Shown: positions 17,463 through 27,745, counted from the stretch's first letter. The stretch is 64,000 bases of DNA from Marinilabiliales bacterium (GCA_003512955.1 DOTG01000004.1:98712-162711), one strand, 5' to 3'. The notes: a model not told the origin generated them from the sequence alone. Translations and numbers: made by a program.

Positions 17463-18806
17463 ATGGAACCTCAAAAATACATTGCCATATTGGGAGCCGG
17501 CGAAAGCGGCGTGGGTGCAGCGGTTTTGGCCAAAGCCAAAGGATTCAATGTGTTTGTTTCCGATTTAGGAAATATTACCGATGCCTACAAAGCCGAACTC
17601 AACGCCCATCAAATTGAATGGGAAGAAAACCAGCATTCGGAGGAGAAGATTCTGCAAGCTACAGAAATCATCAAAAGCCCGGGTATTCCCGACAAAGCAC
17701 TGTTGGTAAAGAAGGCTGTTGAAAAGGGCATCCCCATCATCTCCGAAATTGAATTTGCTGGTCGCTACACCCAAGCCTTTATGATTGGCATTACAGGGAG
17801 CAACGGGAAAACCACCACCACGCTTTTGACTTTCGATTTATTAAAACGGGCTGGATTCAACGTTGGTCTGGCCGGGAATGTGGGAAAAAGCTTTGCACGC
17901 CAGGTGGCTACTGAAAATTTCGACTATTATGTGCTTGAGCTGAGCAGTTTCCAACTCGATGGCATGTATAGTTTTAAGGCCGATATTGCTGTTATAATGA
18001 ATATTACCCCCGATCATTTAGACCGGTACGAATACAAGTTTGAAAACTATGTGGCATCTAAATTCCGGATTATCAGGAACATGACTAAAAATCAGAAACT
18101 CATATTTTGCCAGGATGACGAAGTGGTGGTTGCAAGATTAAAAGAACTGAATCCTGACATTGAACTTTTGCCCTTTACGCTTTCCCAGAAGATTAAAAAT
18201 GGGGCGTATGTAGATGGAGAACAAATGGTTATTAAACTTCATAACAACGAATTTACTATGGATATTAAGGATTTAGCACTACAAGGTAAGCACAATACCT
18301 ACAATTCCATGGTAGCTGCTGTGGCCGCCAATGTTCTGAGCATCAGAAAAGAAACAATCCGCGATTGCCTAACCAATTTTCAAGGGGTGGAACACCGGCT
18401 GGAACCTGTTATTTCGGTGCATAAAATTGAGTTTATCAACGACTCAAAGGCCACCAACGTAAACTCTACATGGTACGCCCTCGAAAGCATGAAAAAACCT
18501 GTCATCTGGATTGTTGGCGGAGTTGATAAAGGTAACGACTATACTTTACTGATGCCTTTGGTTAAAGAAAAGGTGAAAGCCATTGTCTGTCTGGGGGTTG
18601 ATAACTCAAAACTTCGGACAGTATTCGAGGGAAAGGTAAAAACGTTGGTCGAAGCCCGTTCTATGGAGGAAGCTGTGCGAGCTTCCTACCTTCTTGGAAC
18701 CAGTGGTGATGTGGTACTTTTATCGCCAGCCTGCGCCAGCTTCGATTTATTCCAGAATTATGAAGACCGGGGCCGGCAATTTAAACAAGCAGTTCGGAAT
18801 CTTTAG
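17463..18806 (+). CDS. murD: UDP-MurNAc-L-alanine:D-glutamate ligase
   Basis: From the ATG at 17463 the protein has 447 residues, the normal MurD length; an upstream in-frame start at 17436 would overlap mraY and is not needed. N-terminal GAGESGVGAAVLAKAKGF is the UDP-binding region, GITGSNGKTTTT the ATP loop, followed by ELSSFQLDG and NITPDHLDRY, and C-terminal NDSKATNVNST. It adds D-glutamate to UDP-MurNAc-L-Ala in the cytoplasm. It begins 4 bp after mraY, within the same operon. Confidence 0.95.
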   Translation: MEPQKYIAILGAGESGVGAAVLAKAKGFNVFVSDLGNITDAYKAELNAHQIEWEENQHSEEKILQATEIIKSPGIPDKALLVKKAVEKGIPIISEIEFAGRYTQAFMIGITGSNGKTTTTLLTFDLLKRAGFNVGLAGNVGKSFARQVATENFDYYVLELSSFQLDGMYSFKADIAVIMNITPDHLDRYEYKFENYVASKFRIIRNMTKNQKLIFCQDDEVVVARLKELNPDIELLPFTLSQKIKNGAYVDGEQMVIKLHNNEFTMDIKDLALQGKHNTYNSMVAAVAANVLSIRKETIRDCLTNFQGVEHRLEPVISVHKIEFINDSKATNVNSTWYALESMKKPVIWIVGGVDKGNDYTLLMPLVKEKVKAIVCLGVDNSKLRTVFEGKVKTLVEARSMEEAVRASYLLGTSGDVVLLSPACASFDLFQNYEDRGRQFKQAVRNL

Positions 18807-18831
18807 TAGTTAACTTTTAGTTGATACAATT

Positions 18832-20037
18832 GTGAAAGAGAAATTTTTAAGGAACTTCAAAGGAGACACCGCCATCTGGCTCATCATCTTTCTGTTGGCT
18901 ATCTTCTCGATGCTCACTGTTTACAGTGCCACAGGTACTTTGGCCTACCGCAAAATGGGCGGCAACACCTCCTATTTCCTCTTTAAACACATGGCGTTTC
19001 TGGGCTTTGGTATCGGAATCAGCTATGTACTTCACAATGTATCGTATAAAATCTATTTTTCGCTATCGCAGTTATTGCTTTACCTGAGTATTCCATTGTT
19101 AATCTGGACGTTATTCAAAGGGGTTAGCCTGAACGATGCTTCGCGCTGGGTCACTTTGCCGGGAACAGGTATTTCGTTTCAGGCCTCCGACTTTGCCAAG
19201 CTGGCGCTCATCATGTACATTGCACGGGTTTTATCGAGCAACCAGGAAAAGATTCACGAATTTAAGTCCGCCTTAAAACCTATATTGTTTTGGGTATTTG
19301 TCATTTGTGGACTGATTTTACCCGCCAACTTCTCAACGGCGGCCATGCTGTTTGCCATTTGCATGATACTTTTGTTTATTGGCCGGATACGTATGAAACA
19401 CCTGCTTTCGCTGATGGGGATTGGCGTGGTGGCCATTACCATTTTTATTGTAATCGCCTGGAATATGCCCAACAAAGGCAGGGTCGGAACCTGGAAAGCT
19501 CGGGTGGAAAACTACATCAGTGGCGACGATAACGGAAACTACCAAGCCAATCAATCAAAGATTGCCATTGTAAGCGGCGGACTTTTTGGAAAAGGTCCTG
19601 GCAACAGTACCCAACGCAATTACCTTCCTCACCCTTATTCCGACTTTATTTATGCCATCATTGTAGAGGAATATGGACTTTTAGGAGGTATTGCCGTGTT
19701 GATGCTCTATTTGTTTTTGCTCTATCGGGTGGCGCTCATCGTCCGTAAAAGTGAACGTACCTTTCCAGCCTTTCTGGTCATCGGGTTGGCATTTAGTTTG
19801 GTTTTTCAGGCATTGATTAACATGGGCGTGGCAGTTAATATTTTCCCGGTTACAGGACAAACCCTCCCTTTCGTAAGTATGGGGGGTACATCCATTCTAT
19901 TTACAAGCGTGGCTTTCGGAATCATTTTAAGTGTGAGCCGTACTGTTCAACCTGATGAAGCAATCAAACAAACAACTGAAACAGAAATTGAAAATGAATC
20001 AGAACAAGAGTCAGAAGCCTCTGCGGATAATAATTAG
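18832..20037 (+). CDS. ftsW: Septal peptidoglycan polymerase FtsW (SEDS)
   Basis: A 401-residue SEDS-family membrane protein with about ten hydrophobic segments. Family motifs include ASRWVTLPGTGISFQASDFAKLAL near 103-126 (kept short here: RWVTLPG then FQASDFAKLA) and the C-terminal NMGVAVNIFPVTGQTLPF with the GGTS signature. It polymerises glycan strands from lipid II together with the FtsI transpeptidase. Translation starts at GTG (18832). The hydrophilic tail beyond residue 370 is acidic (TETEIENESEQESEAS) and its coding DNA overlaps the start of murG by 44 bp. Confidence 0.94.
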   Translation: MKEKFLRNFKGDTAIWLIIFLLAIFSMLTVYSATGTLAYRKMGGNTSYFLFKHMAFLGFGIGISYVLHNVSYKIYFSLSQLLLYLSIPLLIWTLFKGVSLNDASRWVTLPGTGISFQASDFAKLALIMYIARVLSSNQEKIHEFKSALKPILFWVFVICGLILPANFSTAAMLFAICMILLFIGRIRMKHLLSLMGIGVVAITIFIVIAWNMPNKGRVGTWKARVENYISGDDNGNYQANQSKIAIVSGGLFGKGPGNSTQRNYLPHPYSDFIYAIIVEEYGLLGGIAVLMLYLFLLYRVALIVRKSERTFPAFLVIGLAFSLVFQALINMGVAVNIFPVTGQTLPFVSMGGTSILFTSVAFGIILSVSRTVQPDEAIKQTTETEIENESEQESEASADNN

Positions 20038-21112
20038 CGGCGGGGGCACCGGCGGCCATATATTCCCGGCACTTTCGATAGCTAGGGCCATTCAACGGCG
20101 CGATACCAATGCCGAGATTTTGTTTGTTGGTGCCCATCATAAAATGGAGATGGAAAAAGTCCCGGCAGCAGGTTATAAAATTGTAGGGCTTCCTGTGATT
20201 GGATTCCAGAGGAAATTTTTGTTAAAAAACCTTACGTTTTTCCCAAAATTGTTTATCAGCCTTTCAAAATGCCGGAGCATCATTAAAACCTTTAAACCTG
20301 ATATGGTGGTTGGCGTAGGAGGTTTTGCCAGCGGCCCCTTGCTTTGGACCGCACAAAGGCTAAAAATCCCAACCCTGATACAGGAACAAAATTCGTATGC
20401 CGGGGTCACCAACAAGTTATTGGCTTCAAAAGCAAACCGCATCTGTGTGGCTTACGACGAAATGCACCGCTATTTCCCGGAAAAGAAGATTGTAATTACC
20501 GGAAACCCGGTCCGTAAAGATTTACAACATATTAAATCGAAAAGTCAGGAGAGCCTGGAGCATTTTAATATTAATCCCGAAAAGAAAACCGTATTGGTAG
20601 TTGGGGGCAGTTTGGGGGCACGTACCATTAACGAAAGTATTGCCGCCAACCTCGATGAACTGATTCATAAAGACATCCAGGTTATTTGGCAAACAGGAAA
20701 GTATTACTACGAAACAGCCGTTCAGGAATTGGTTGCCTACAAAAAGCACCATGTCCAGGTACATCAATTCATTAACCGGATGGATTTGGCCTTTGCCACA
20801 GCCGACTTTATTATTTCCAGAGCAGGTGCCGGAACCATTTCGGAACTGTGTATCGTGGGCAAACCTGTTATTCTTGTGCCTAGCCCCAACGTGGCCGAGG
20901 ATCACCAGACGAGGAATGCCATGGCGTTGGTAAGTAAAAATGCCGCCATCCTGGTGAAAGATAAAGAGGCCAAAACCCAATTGATTCCTGAGCTTTTTAA
21001 ACTGGCATCGGACGATCAGCGCAGAGTGGAATTAGGCATCAACATTCAAAAGTTGGCCAAACCACATGCGGATGATCTGATCGTGGACGAAATTTATCAA
21101 TTAATATCGTAA
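19994..21112 (+). CDS. murG: Lipid II synthase MurG (GlcNAc transferase)
   Basis: I chose the ATG at 19994 (372 residues), because the longer frame from 19955 adds only a polar, MurG-untypical extension inside ftsW. The glycosyltransferase GT-B motifs are clear: IISGGGTGGHIFPA at the N-terminus, VGVGGFASGP, QEQNSYAGVTNK, and the UDP-GlcNAc site SRAGAGTISEL. MurG adds GlcNAc to lipid I at the inner face of the membrane. The 44-bp overlap with ftsW indicates tight coupling. Confidence 0.95.
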   Translation: MNQNKSQKPLRIIISGGGTGGHIFPALSIARAIQRRDTNAEILFVGAHHKMEMEKVPAAGYKIVGLPVIGFQRKFLLKNLTFFPKLFISLSKCRSIIKTFKPDMVVGVGGFASGPLLWTAQRLKIPTLIQEQNSYAGVTNKLLASKANRICVAYDEMHRYFPEKKIVITGNPVRKDLQHIKSKSQESLEHFNINPEKKTVLVVGGSLGARTINESIAANLDELIHKDIQVIWQTGKYYYETAVQELVAYKKHHVQVHQFINRMDLAFATADFIISRAGAGTISELCIVGKPVILVPSPNVAEDHQTRNAMALVSKNAAILVKDKEAKTQLIPELFKLASDDQRRVELGINIQKLAKPHADDLIVDEIYQLIS

Positions 21113-21115
21113 ACT

Positions 21116-22507
21116 TTGGAACTGAAGAATTTTGATAGGATTTATTTTGTTGGCATCGGCGGCATTGGAATGAGCGCCCTGGCTAGCTGGTTCGCCAAAG
21201 CGGGGTATCAGGTGGCCGGGTATGACCGTAGTGCTTCTGAGATTACCCAGAAACTTCAAGACGAAGGCATTGAGGTGTTTTTTGATGAATCGGTTCATGC
21301 CATTCCTGATAAATTTATCGTGGAGCCCAACCATGTTTTGGTGGTTTACACGCCGGCCATCCCCAAAAATCACGCTGGCTGGAATTATTTTGTAACCCAT
21401 GGATACCGGGTCATGAAACGGGCCGAAGCCTTAGGCATTTTGGTAAGCGGGAAGTCTGGCATCGCCGTGTCAGGAACCCACGGTAAAACATCGGTATCCA
21501 CAACTACTGCCTGGTTGCTGAAAGATCGGTGCAGCGCGTTCTTAGGAGGGATTTCGAAAAATCTACAATCGAATGTAATCATCCAGCCGGAAACCAAAAC
21601 CGTAGTGATTGAAGCGGATGAATACGACCGTTCCTTCCTAACGCTTTTCCCTGAAACTGCTGTTGTTACAGCTATGGATGCCGATCACCTGGACATTTAT
21701 GCCAATAAAGAGGAGATTGTGGAAACCTTCTATCAGTTTATTGGGCAAATTAAAAAAGGAGGAAAACTGATTTACAAAAAGGGACTAACCATTCCTTCAT
21801 CGGTAAACCTGGATATTACCTATTACACCTATTCACTGACTGATACCACTGCCCAGTTTTATGCCCAAAACATCCGGGTAATCGACGGTCAATACCTGTT
21901 CGATTGGGTAACCCCCAAGGGAATTTTCCCTGGATTTATCATGGGGATTCCCGGGTTATATAACCTTGAAAATGCTTTGGCAGCTTTAGCGGCAGCATGG
22001 TTGAATGGCATGAATCCCAAACAATTGAAAAATTCGCTTGCGCTGTACAAAGGAGTTAAACGGAGGTTCGACTTCCAAATCAAGCAGTCTAAATTGATTT
22101 ATCTGGACGACTATGCCCATCACCCCGAAGAAATACGGGCTTGCGTGGAATCAGTCCGCCATTTGTTTCCCAACCGGCATCTCACGGTGGTTTTTCAGCC
22201 GCACCTGTACAGCCGCACCCGCGATTTTGCCGATGAATTTGCAAAAAGTTTAGATTTATGCGATGCCGTGATACTTTCCGAGATTTATCCGGCGCGGGAG
22301 GAACCCATTCCGGGAGTGACCAGCCAGATGCTTCTTGATAAGATGGCCTTGAAAAACAAAAAAATCTGTTCCTACGAAAACATTCTGGAAAACCTGCTCA
22401 CGAGCGATTTGGATGTGCTCATAACCATGGGTGCTGGCAATATCGACCGATTGGTAGAACCCATCACCGAGGCATTAACACTTAAATACAAGGAGGTTTT
22501 CGAGTGA
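21116..22507 (+). CDS. murC: UDP-MurNAc:L-alanine ligase MurC
   Basis: A 463-residue Mur ligase reading from a TTG start at 21116, 3 bp after murG; the first residues after it (ELKNFDRIYFVGIGGIGMSALA) form the conserved UDP-binding loop, so no later start is acceptable. The ATP loop is SGTHGKTSVST, followed by EADEYDRSF and DAMDADHLDIY, and C-terminal DDYAHHPEEIRA. It attaches L-alanine to UDP-MurNAc, the first peptide step. The rare start codon may reduce its expression relative to neighbours. Confidence 0.95.
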   Translation: MELKNFDRIYFVGIGGIGMSALASWFAKAGYQVAGYDRSASEITQKLQDEGIEVFFDESVHAIPDKFIVEPNHVLVVYTPAIPKNHAGWNYFVTHGYRVMKRAEALGILVSGKSGIAVSGTHGKTSVSTTTAWLLKDRCSAFLGGISKNLQSNVIIQPETKTVVIEADEYDRSFLTLFPETAVVTAMDADHLDIYANKEEIVETFYQFIGQIKKGGKLIYKKGLTIPSSVNLDITYYTYSLTDTTAQFYAQNIRVIDGQYLFDWVTPKGIFPGFIMGIPGLYNLENALAALAAAWLNGMNPKQLKNSLALYKGVKRRFDFQIKQSKLIYLDDYAHHPEEIRACVESVRHLFPNRHLTVVFQPHLYSRTRDFADEFAKSLDLCDAVILSEIYPAREEPIPGVTSQMLLDKMALKNKKICSYENILENLLTSDLDVLITMGAGNIDRLVEPITEALTLKYKEVFE

Positions 22508-23295
22508 AAAAACTAAAAAATATCATCTCTTGGGTGTTGGTTCTGGTCTATCTGGTGGTGGCCCTTTCATTCATCTCGGCCAAACGAAAAGAGGTGGCCT
22601 GCGAAAAGGTGAAAGTTCATATCTATGATGGAACCAAAAACCTGTTTATTGAGGAAAAAGATGTGCTGAACATGCTGAAACGCAATAAAATAAACGTGAT
22701 TGGACAGATCATAGAAGATGTAAACGTGAACCGTTTAGAAGAGATCATAAAGCATCATCCCTCAGTAAAAGAGGCCGATGTATATCGCAGTTTAACGGGT
22801 GAAATCAAGGTAGGAATCCAACAACGAAAACCTATTTTGCGGGTATTCAACAACCATGGCGAGAGTTTTTACATTGACGATGAAGGTACAGCCATGCCCC
22901 TTTCGACCAAATACTCGGCACACATATTGGTGGCATCTGGCAACATCAGTTTTACCTATTCCCGTTTGATAGCCCAAAAGAGAGAACAGCGTGGTGGAAA
23001 AGTTGTGGAAAACTCGATTCCCCAATTGCGTGATTTATATCAACTTGCCTCTTATATTTATAACGACGAATTCTGGAATGCTCAGATTGAGCAAATCTAT
23101 GTGAATAGCAGAGATATTGAGCTCATTCCCAGAGTTGGAACCCATGTAATTAAATTAGGAACCATGGAAGACTATACCAAAAAGTTCCGGAATTTAAAGG
23201 CATTGTACGAACAAGGCTTGCCGGTGGTAGGCTGGAACAACTATAAAACAATAAATTTAAAATACAGCAATCAGGTAATTTGCACAAAAAGATAA
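22504..23295 (+). CDS. ftsQ: Cell division protein FtsQ
   Basis: A 263-residue bitopic membrane protein, starting at a GTG that overlaps the murC stop (GTGA). A short cytoplasmic tail precedes one transmembrane helix (about 8-26), then a POTRA-like region (LFIEEKDVLNMLKRN, residues about 50-115) and the beta-rich FtsQ domain (VKEADVYRSLTGEIKVGIQQRKP region and beyond). It would link FtsL/FtsB to FtsA and FtsZ at the septum. Position between murC and ftsA is diagnostic, since FtsQ proteins diverge strongly. Confidence 0.9.
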   Translation: MKKLKNIISWVLVLVYLVVALSFISAKRKEVACEKVKVHIYDGTKNLFIEEKDVLNMLKRNKINVIGQIIEDVNVNRLEEIIKHHPSVKEADVYRSLTGEIKVGIQQRKPILRVFNNHGESFYIDDEGTAMPLSTKYSAHILVASGNISFTYSRLIAQKREQRGGKVVENSIPQLRDLYQLASYIYNDEFWNAQIEQIYVNSRDIELIPRVGTHVIKLGTMEDYTKKFRNLKALYEQGLPVVGWNNYKTINLKYSNQVICTKR

Positions 23296-23298
23296 GAT

Positions 23299-24645
23299 AT
23301 GAACCCTAAAGAAAAAATAGTAGCAGCCATTGACATTGGAACCACTAAGATTGTGGCCATCATTGGGAAAAAGAACGAAAACGGTAAAATTGAAATACTT
23401 GGATATGGCAACACCAAGTCCACCGGAGTTAAACGGGGTGTGGTGCTGAACATTGAACAAACCGTTATTGCCATCAGGCAGGCAGCCGACCTGGCCGAAG
23501 CCCAGGCAGGTTTAAAAATCACCGATGCCTACGTGGGCATTGCCGGCCAGCACATCCGCAGCATGCGCAACCGTGGGTACATCAACCGCGATTCGTACGA
23601 TGCCGAAATCTCGAAAGAAGACGTGCAGGCGTTGGTGGACGACATGTTTAAAATCCCGATTGATGTGGGCGAAGAAATTATTCACGTGTTGCCGCAAAGT
23701 TATGTGGTGGACAACGAAACAGGTGTGAAAAACCCTGTAGGTATGTTTGGCAAACGGCTGGAAGCCAACTTCCATATTGTTATCGGACAAACTGCCGCCG
23801 CCAACAACATCAAAAAATGTGTCAACCGTGCGGGTATCAATGTGAAAAAGTTGATTCTTGAACCACTTGCATCTTCGGATGCAGTGTTGACCGAGGACGA
23901 AAAGGAGATTGGGGTAGCTTTGGTGGATATTGGTGGGGGAACGACCGATGTAGCCGTATTTTACGATGGCATTATCCGTCACACGGCAGTGATCCCTTTT
24001 GGAGGTAACATTGTAACACAGGATATCAAACAGGGATGCAACATTTTGGAGCGTTATGCCGAACAATTGAAATTGAAATATGGTTCTTCCTTAGCCGACA
24101 AGGCTCAGGAAAACAAAGTGGTGAGCATCCCAGGCATCAACGGCCGTCCCCCGAAAGAAATTTCGTTCAAAAATCTGGCGCACATCATCCAGTCAAGGAT
24201 GGAGGAGATTATTGCCCAGGTGTATTTTGAGATTGAAGCTTCGGGGATGTCGCAGTATTTAGGTGCAGGTATTGTGCTCACCGGGGGCGGTGCATTATTG
24301 AAAAACCTGAACCAACTGGTAGCTTTCAAAACCGGACTCGATGTGCGTACGGGTCTTCCGAGCCAGAATATCCAAAGCGATAAAATGGAAGAGGTGAACC
24401 AACCTACTTTTGCTACCAGTTTTGGGTTAATCCTGAATGGGTTTAACGAAAAAGGCGACAATTGCGCCGAAGCAAAAATTATGGTTCCGAAAATGGAGAA
24501 AAAACAAGTAACAGTGCCTGATAACGAACCCGAGCCTGTAGTTATGGAGGTGGAACCTGTTGAAAAGAAACAAAGCAAAAAGAAGATTTCAAATTTGTTT
24601 GATAAACTGGGCGAGTTCTTTGAAGTTGACGACCAACAGATGTAA
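23299..24645 (+). CDS. ftsA: Cell division protein FtsA
   Basis: A 448-residue actin-like ATPase that anchors FtsZ to the membrane. The phosphate-1 motif AAIDIGTTKIVAIIG, phosphate-2 LVDIGGGTTDVAVF and adenosine motif GAGIVLTGGGALLKNL are present, with the SHS2-type 1C subdomain after GRVLGI-equivalent GYGNTKSTGVKRG. The C-terminus KISNLFDKLGEFF is an amphipathic helix suited to membrane binding. It lies 3 bp after ftsQ; 119 bp separate it from ftsZ. Confidence 0.95.
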   Translation: MNPKEKIVAAIDIGTTKIVAIIGKKNENGKIEILGYGNTKSTGVKRGVVLNIEQTVIAIRQAADLAEAQAGLKITDAYVGIAGQHIRSMRNRGYINRDSYDAEISKEDVQALVDDMFKIPIDVGEEIIHVLPQSYVVDNETGVKNPVGMFGKRLEANFHIVIGQTAAANNIKKCVNRAGINVKKLILEPLASSDAVLTEDEKEIGVALVDIGGGTTDVAVFYDGIIRHTAVIPFGGNIVTQDIKQGCNILERYAEQLKLKYGSSLADKAQENKVVSIPGINGRPPKEISFKNLAHIIQSRMEEIIAQVYFEIEASGMSQYLGAGIVLTGGGALLKNLNQLVAFKTGLDVRTGLPSQNIQSDKMEEVNQPTFATSFGLILNGFNEKGDNCAEAKIMVPKMEKKQVTVPDNEPEPVVMEVEPVEKKQSKKKISNLFDKLGEFFEVDDQQM

Positions 24646-24764
24646 AATCCTGAATTCATCAAAATAGAATCTAAAAAGGATGAATCAGGTGCTAACGGAC
24701 TATTACTGAAACAGGAAATTGAAAACAGCAGTAACGCTAGAAATGCTGCACAAAGCTTACAATT

Positions 24765-26279
24765 ATGGCTGAAGAATTAATGAATTTTGACCTTCCCCGC
24801 GACAGGTCTTCCATCATCAAGGTAATTGGTGTGGGAGGTGGGGGCGGCAACGCGGTAAACCATATGTTCCGGCAGGGAATCACCGATGTGGATTTCCTGA
24901 TTTGTAATACCGATGCCCAGGCATTGGTCAACAGCCCCATTCCCATTAAAATACAGTTGGGCGAAACACTTACACAGGGAAGGGGTGCGGGCAACAAGCC
25001 TGAACAGGGGCGTCATGCTGCCATTGAAAGTCTGGATAAAATCACCGATGTGTTATCACATAATACCAAAATGGTGTTTATCACAGCAGGTATGGGTGGA
25101 GGCACTGGAACAGGTGCCGCCCCGGTGATTGCCGAAGAGGCAAAGGATTTGGGCATTCTGACTGTTGGAATTGTTACACTGCCCTTCCGCTTTGAAGGAA
25201 AACGCCGGATGCAACAAGCCATTGAAGGGTTAACGAAGATGCGTGAACATGTAGATGCCCTTTTGGTGATTAACAACGAGAAGCTGCGCGAGATGCACGG
25301 CGACTTGCCTTTATCACAAGCCTTTGGAAAAGCAGATAATGTGTTGGCCGTTGCCGCCAAAGGGATTGCCGAAATAATCACCGTGCACGGCTCTGTAAAT
25401 GTGGATTTTGCCGATGTGCAGACGGTGATGTCCAACAGTGGCGTGGCCTTGATGGGTTCTGCCCTTGCTACAGGTGAAAACCGGGCCATAAATGCCATTG
25501 AAGAAGCACTTTCGTCGCCTTTGTTGAATAACAACGATATCCGCGGAGCCAAAAACATCCTGCTCAACATTGCATCCGGCCCCGATGACGAAGTGCGCAT
25601 GGATGAAATTGGTATGATTACAGATTATGTGCAGGAATCGGCGGGAATGAACGCCGACATAATCTGGGGAAATACCCTGGACCCGAAACTGGGGGCCAAC
25701 ATCTGCATTACCATTATAGCTACCGGCTTTGGTACCGACAGCATCCCGGAATTTATCGCGCATCAGGAGGAGCAGAAGATTTCTGTCCCTCTGGTTGAAG
25801 TGAAATCCCCTGTGAAAGAACACACACGGAGCAAGCTTATGAACCCCCAACCCATGCACGATGATGAAATACCCTTCGAGGTGATTGATAAAGGTTCGTT
25901 TACCGAAAATACCCTGCCCTTCCTTAGCGATGAAGATGCCAACCAAGAAGAAGAAATTGAACGGTTTGAACTGTTTACCGAAGAAAAACCGACTCCAAAA
26001 CCCGTCCCACGTCAATTGGATCTGGGCATTGCTACCCCCGGTGATTCCAAAGGGGTGAAATTGGAAAAAGCAAGCAAGCCGCAGGTCTCGTACAGCAACG
26101 AGAACGATCTGGAAGAGCTTGAAAACGAACCGGCTTACAAGCGAAAAAAGGTGCTACTGGACGAATTAAACGAATCGAACGTGGAGGCTAAAGAGGTGTC
26201 GCGGTTTACACTCACCGACGAAGAGGGGGTAACCCGCATCCGTAAAGAGAATTCATTTTTGTTTGATAATGTTGACTAG
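24765..26279 (+). CDS. ftsZ: Cell division GTPase FtsZ
   Basis: A 504-residue tubulin-like GTPase, last gene of the dcw operon. The GTPase core spans about 15-330, with VIGVGGGGGNAVNHM, the tubulin signature GGGTGTG (residues 111-117) and NVDFADVQTVM (T7 loop). The following linker is long (about 150 residues) and charged, as usual in Bacteroidota, and ends in the conserved-type tail RKENSFLFDNVD, the expected site for partner proteins such as FtsA. The 119-bp gap upstream may hold an extra promoter. A strong terminator follows. Confidence 0.97.
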   Translation: MAEELMNFDLPRDRSSIIKVIGVGGGGGNAVNHMFRQGITDVDFLICNTDAQALVNSPIPIKIQLGETLTQGRGAGNKPEQGRHAAIESLDKITDVLSHNTKMVFITAGMGGGTGTGAAPVIAEEAKDLGILTVGIVTLPFRFEGKRRMQQAIEGLTKMREHVDALLVINNEKLREMHGDLPLSQAFGKADNVLAVAAKGIAEIITVHGSVNVDFADVQTVMSNSGVALMGSALATGENRAINAIEEALSSPLLNNNDIRGAKNILLNIASGPDDEVRMDEIGMITDYVQESAGMNADIIWGNTLDPKLGANICITIIATGFGTDSIPEFIAHQEEQKISVPLVEVKSPVKEHTRSKLMNPQPMHDDEIPFEVIDKGSFTENTLPFLSDEDANQEEEIERFELFTEEKPTPKPVPRQLDLGIATPGDSKGVKLEKASKPQVSYSNENDLEELENEPAYKRKKVLLDELNESNVEAKEVSRFTLTDEEGVTRIRKENSFLFDNVD

Positions 26280-26301
26280 TTGAACGTTGGTAATTGCTTA
26301 C

Positions 26302-26336
26302 AAGCGGGGTATTTTCTAACGATGCCCCGCTTTTTT
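26302..26336 (+). terminator. Rho-independent terminator of the dcw operon
   Basis: AAGCGGGG (26302-26309) pairs with CCCCGCTT (26325-26332) around a 15-base loop, followed by a T run. It ends 23-57 bp after the ftsZ stop and closes the 13-gene operon. Confidence 0.9.
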
Positions 26337-26375
26337 ATGAAAAAAAATTGAAATGTAAAAAGGCGAAAGCTTATT

Positions 26376-27707
26376 TTATTGGTTGAAGAAAAATTCCTGT
26401 AACTCGTAAATATCTCCCGGCGTCAGCGTGGAGTTCATCTCAAAGATGGCATCAATAGCCTTTTGAAGCTCTTCGTGCGAAATATACCGGTCTTCGTTCA
26501 AGTCCACCTGTTTAAATTTCTCAGGAATACCCTTGGATTCCTTCTGTTCCCTGGCTTCGGTGGTTTTACTGTAAAGCTTCACCTCGCTACGTTTCACGGC
26601 ATCAGGGTCGTACAACAAAACAATCAAATGGGAATCCATAATTTTTATACCATTGGCACCTACGGCAAATGAACCTGAAGGTGTATTGGCCTGCTTGTCT
26701 AAATAATCGGGAACACCGTCCTTGTCGGTATCTTCCGGACATCCTTTAAAGTTAACTTTTACATCTTTAGGGGTTTCCGGGCATTCGTCATTAAAGTCAT
26801 CTACACGGTCCCCGTCGGAATCCTCGTTGTCGGTAATGGTAAACTTCAGGTTTTTAAAGTTTTCAACGGCCACAATTTCATCGGCAGGCGAGAACAGGTC
26901 AAATGACAATGCAACGTATGTATTCATAACCAAATCGTTCTTCCAGCCACTACCTCCGGTCACATTATCGATGTAATCGGTTACAGCTACGTGAAAGGTA
27001 GTTCCCAACCGGCATTTCACCCGGTCCGAAACGGTTACATTTACTCCTAAGTCAATGGGTAAAGCAAAACTGGTTTTTGAATATTGTCCATATCCGTAAA
27101 GATCAAGCTTGCGGAGGTCGGTTTCATATTTGTAATCGCGGCTGATAATCTTTCCGTAAACACCCAACCCCTCTTCCACATCACGGATGGTGCCATCGCT
27201 CCAATAAAAATAAGTTTGATCATCAGCCGATTGAAAATCGCCTTTGGGAGTGAATTGCAATATCTCTGCCCCTAACGAAATGTATGGGTGGATGGGACGT
27301 TGCCGTTTCAAGAAATGATTGAAATTATAATACAAACTTACGCCACCAAAAAACAGGCTTGTAGTGAAATTCCTCGTGTTATCAGCCGATCCGTCGTATT
27401 CATTTCCTGATACTTCACCAAAAGTCCCTTGAAATTCAATATCAAAATTTTTGCTGAGATTTCGTGAGATAGAAACACGGTAGGAATTCATGCCACTAAT
27501 GGGGGTGCCCATATAGTTTTTAACATCACCAATAAATGTAAACGAACCCACTCCGGCCCCAATAATGGGTTTAAAGGCGCGGCCCTCGGTAATTACCTCT
27601 TCTTCGAGCAACATGGTCTCATATTCGCTGTCGAGCTGCTGTGCCCAGCCAGCTTGAAACATGAACCCTAAAAATGCGAAGAATAAGACCGCAACTCTCA
27701 TAAACAC
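26376..27707 (-). CDS. Outer-membrane beta-barrel protein with calcium-binding repeats and EF-hand
   Basis: This 443-residue protein has a signal peptide ending AGWAQQ. Residues about 45-275 look like an outer-membrane beta-barrel (alternating aromatic strands such as SYRVSISRNLSKNFDIEF and GGVSLYYNFNHF). Then come thrombospondin type-3-like calcium repeats (DSDGDRVDDFNDECPETP and DTDKDGVPDYLD), and near the C-terminus an EF-hand loop (DLNEDRYISHEE). There is no OmpA peptidoglycan domain. It is the second gene after 27746-29143, 38 bp away, and is convergent with ftsZ. The start may instead be the Met two codons in (27701). Confidence 0.75.
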   Translation of the reverse strand: MFMRVAVLFFAFLGFMFQAGWAQQLDSEYETMLLEEEVITEGRAFKPIIGAGVGSFTFIGDVKNYMGTPISGMNSYRVSISRNLSKNFDIEFQGTFGEVSGNEYDGSADNTRNFTTSLFFGGVSLYYNFNHFLKRQRPIHPYISLGAEILQFTPKGDFQSADDQTYFYWSDGTIRDVEEGLGVYGKIISRDYKYETDLRKLDLYGYGQYSKTSFALPIDLGVNVTVSDRVKCRLGTTFHVAVTDYIDNVTGGSGWKNDLVMNTYVALSFDLFSPADEIVAVENFKNLKFTITDNEDSDGDRVDDFNDECPETPKDVKVNFKGCPEDTDKDGVPDYLDKQANTPSGSFAVGANGIKIMDSHLIVLLYDPDAVKRSEVKLYSKTTEAREQKESKGIPEKFKQVDLNEDRYISHEELQKAIDAIFEMNSTLTPGDIYELQEFFFNQ

Positions 27708-27745
27708 TAAAAGTTATGGTTGCGAATTTAATAAAAAGGTTGATA

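Noticed and set aside
25013..26015. Long open frames antisense to ftsZ
   Set aside because: They are shadows of the ftsZ reading frame with no start context or recognisable protein.
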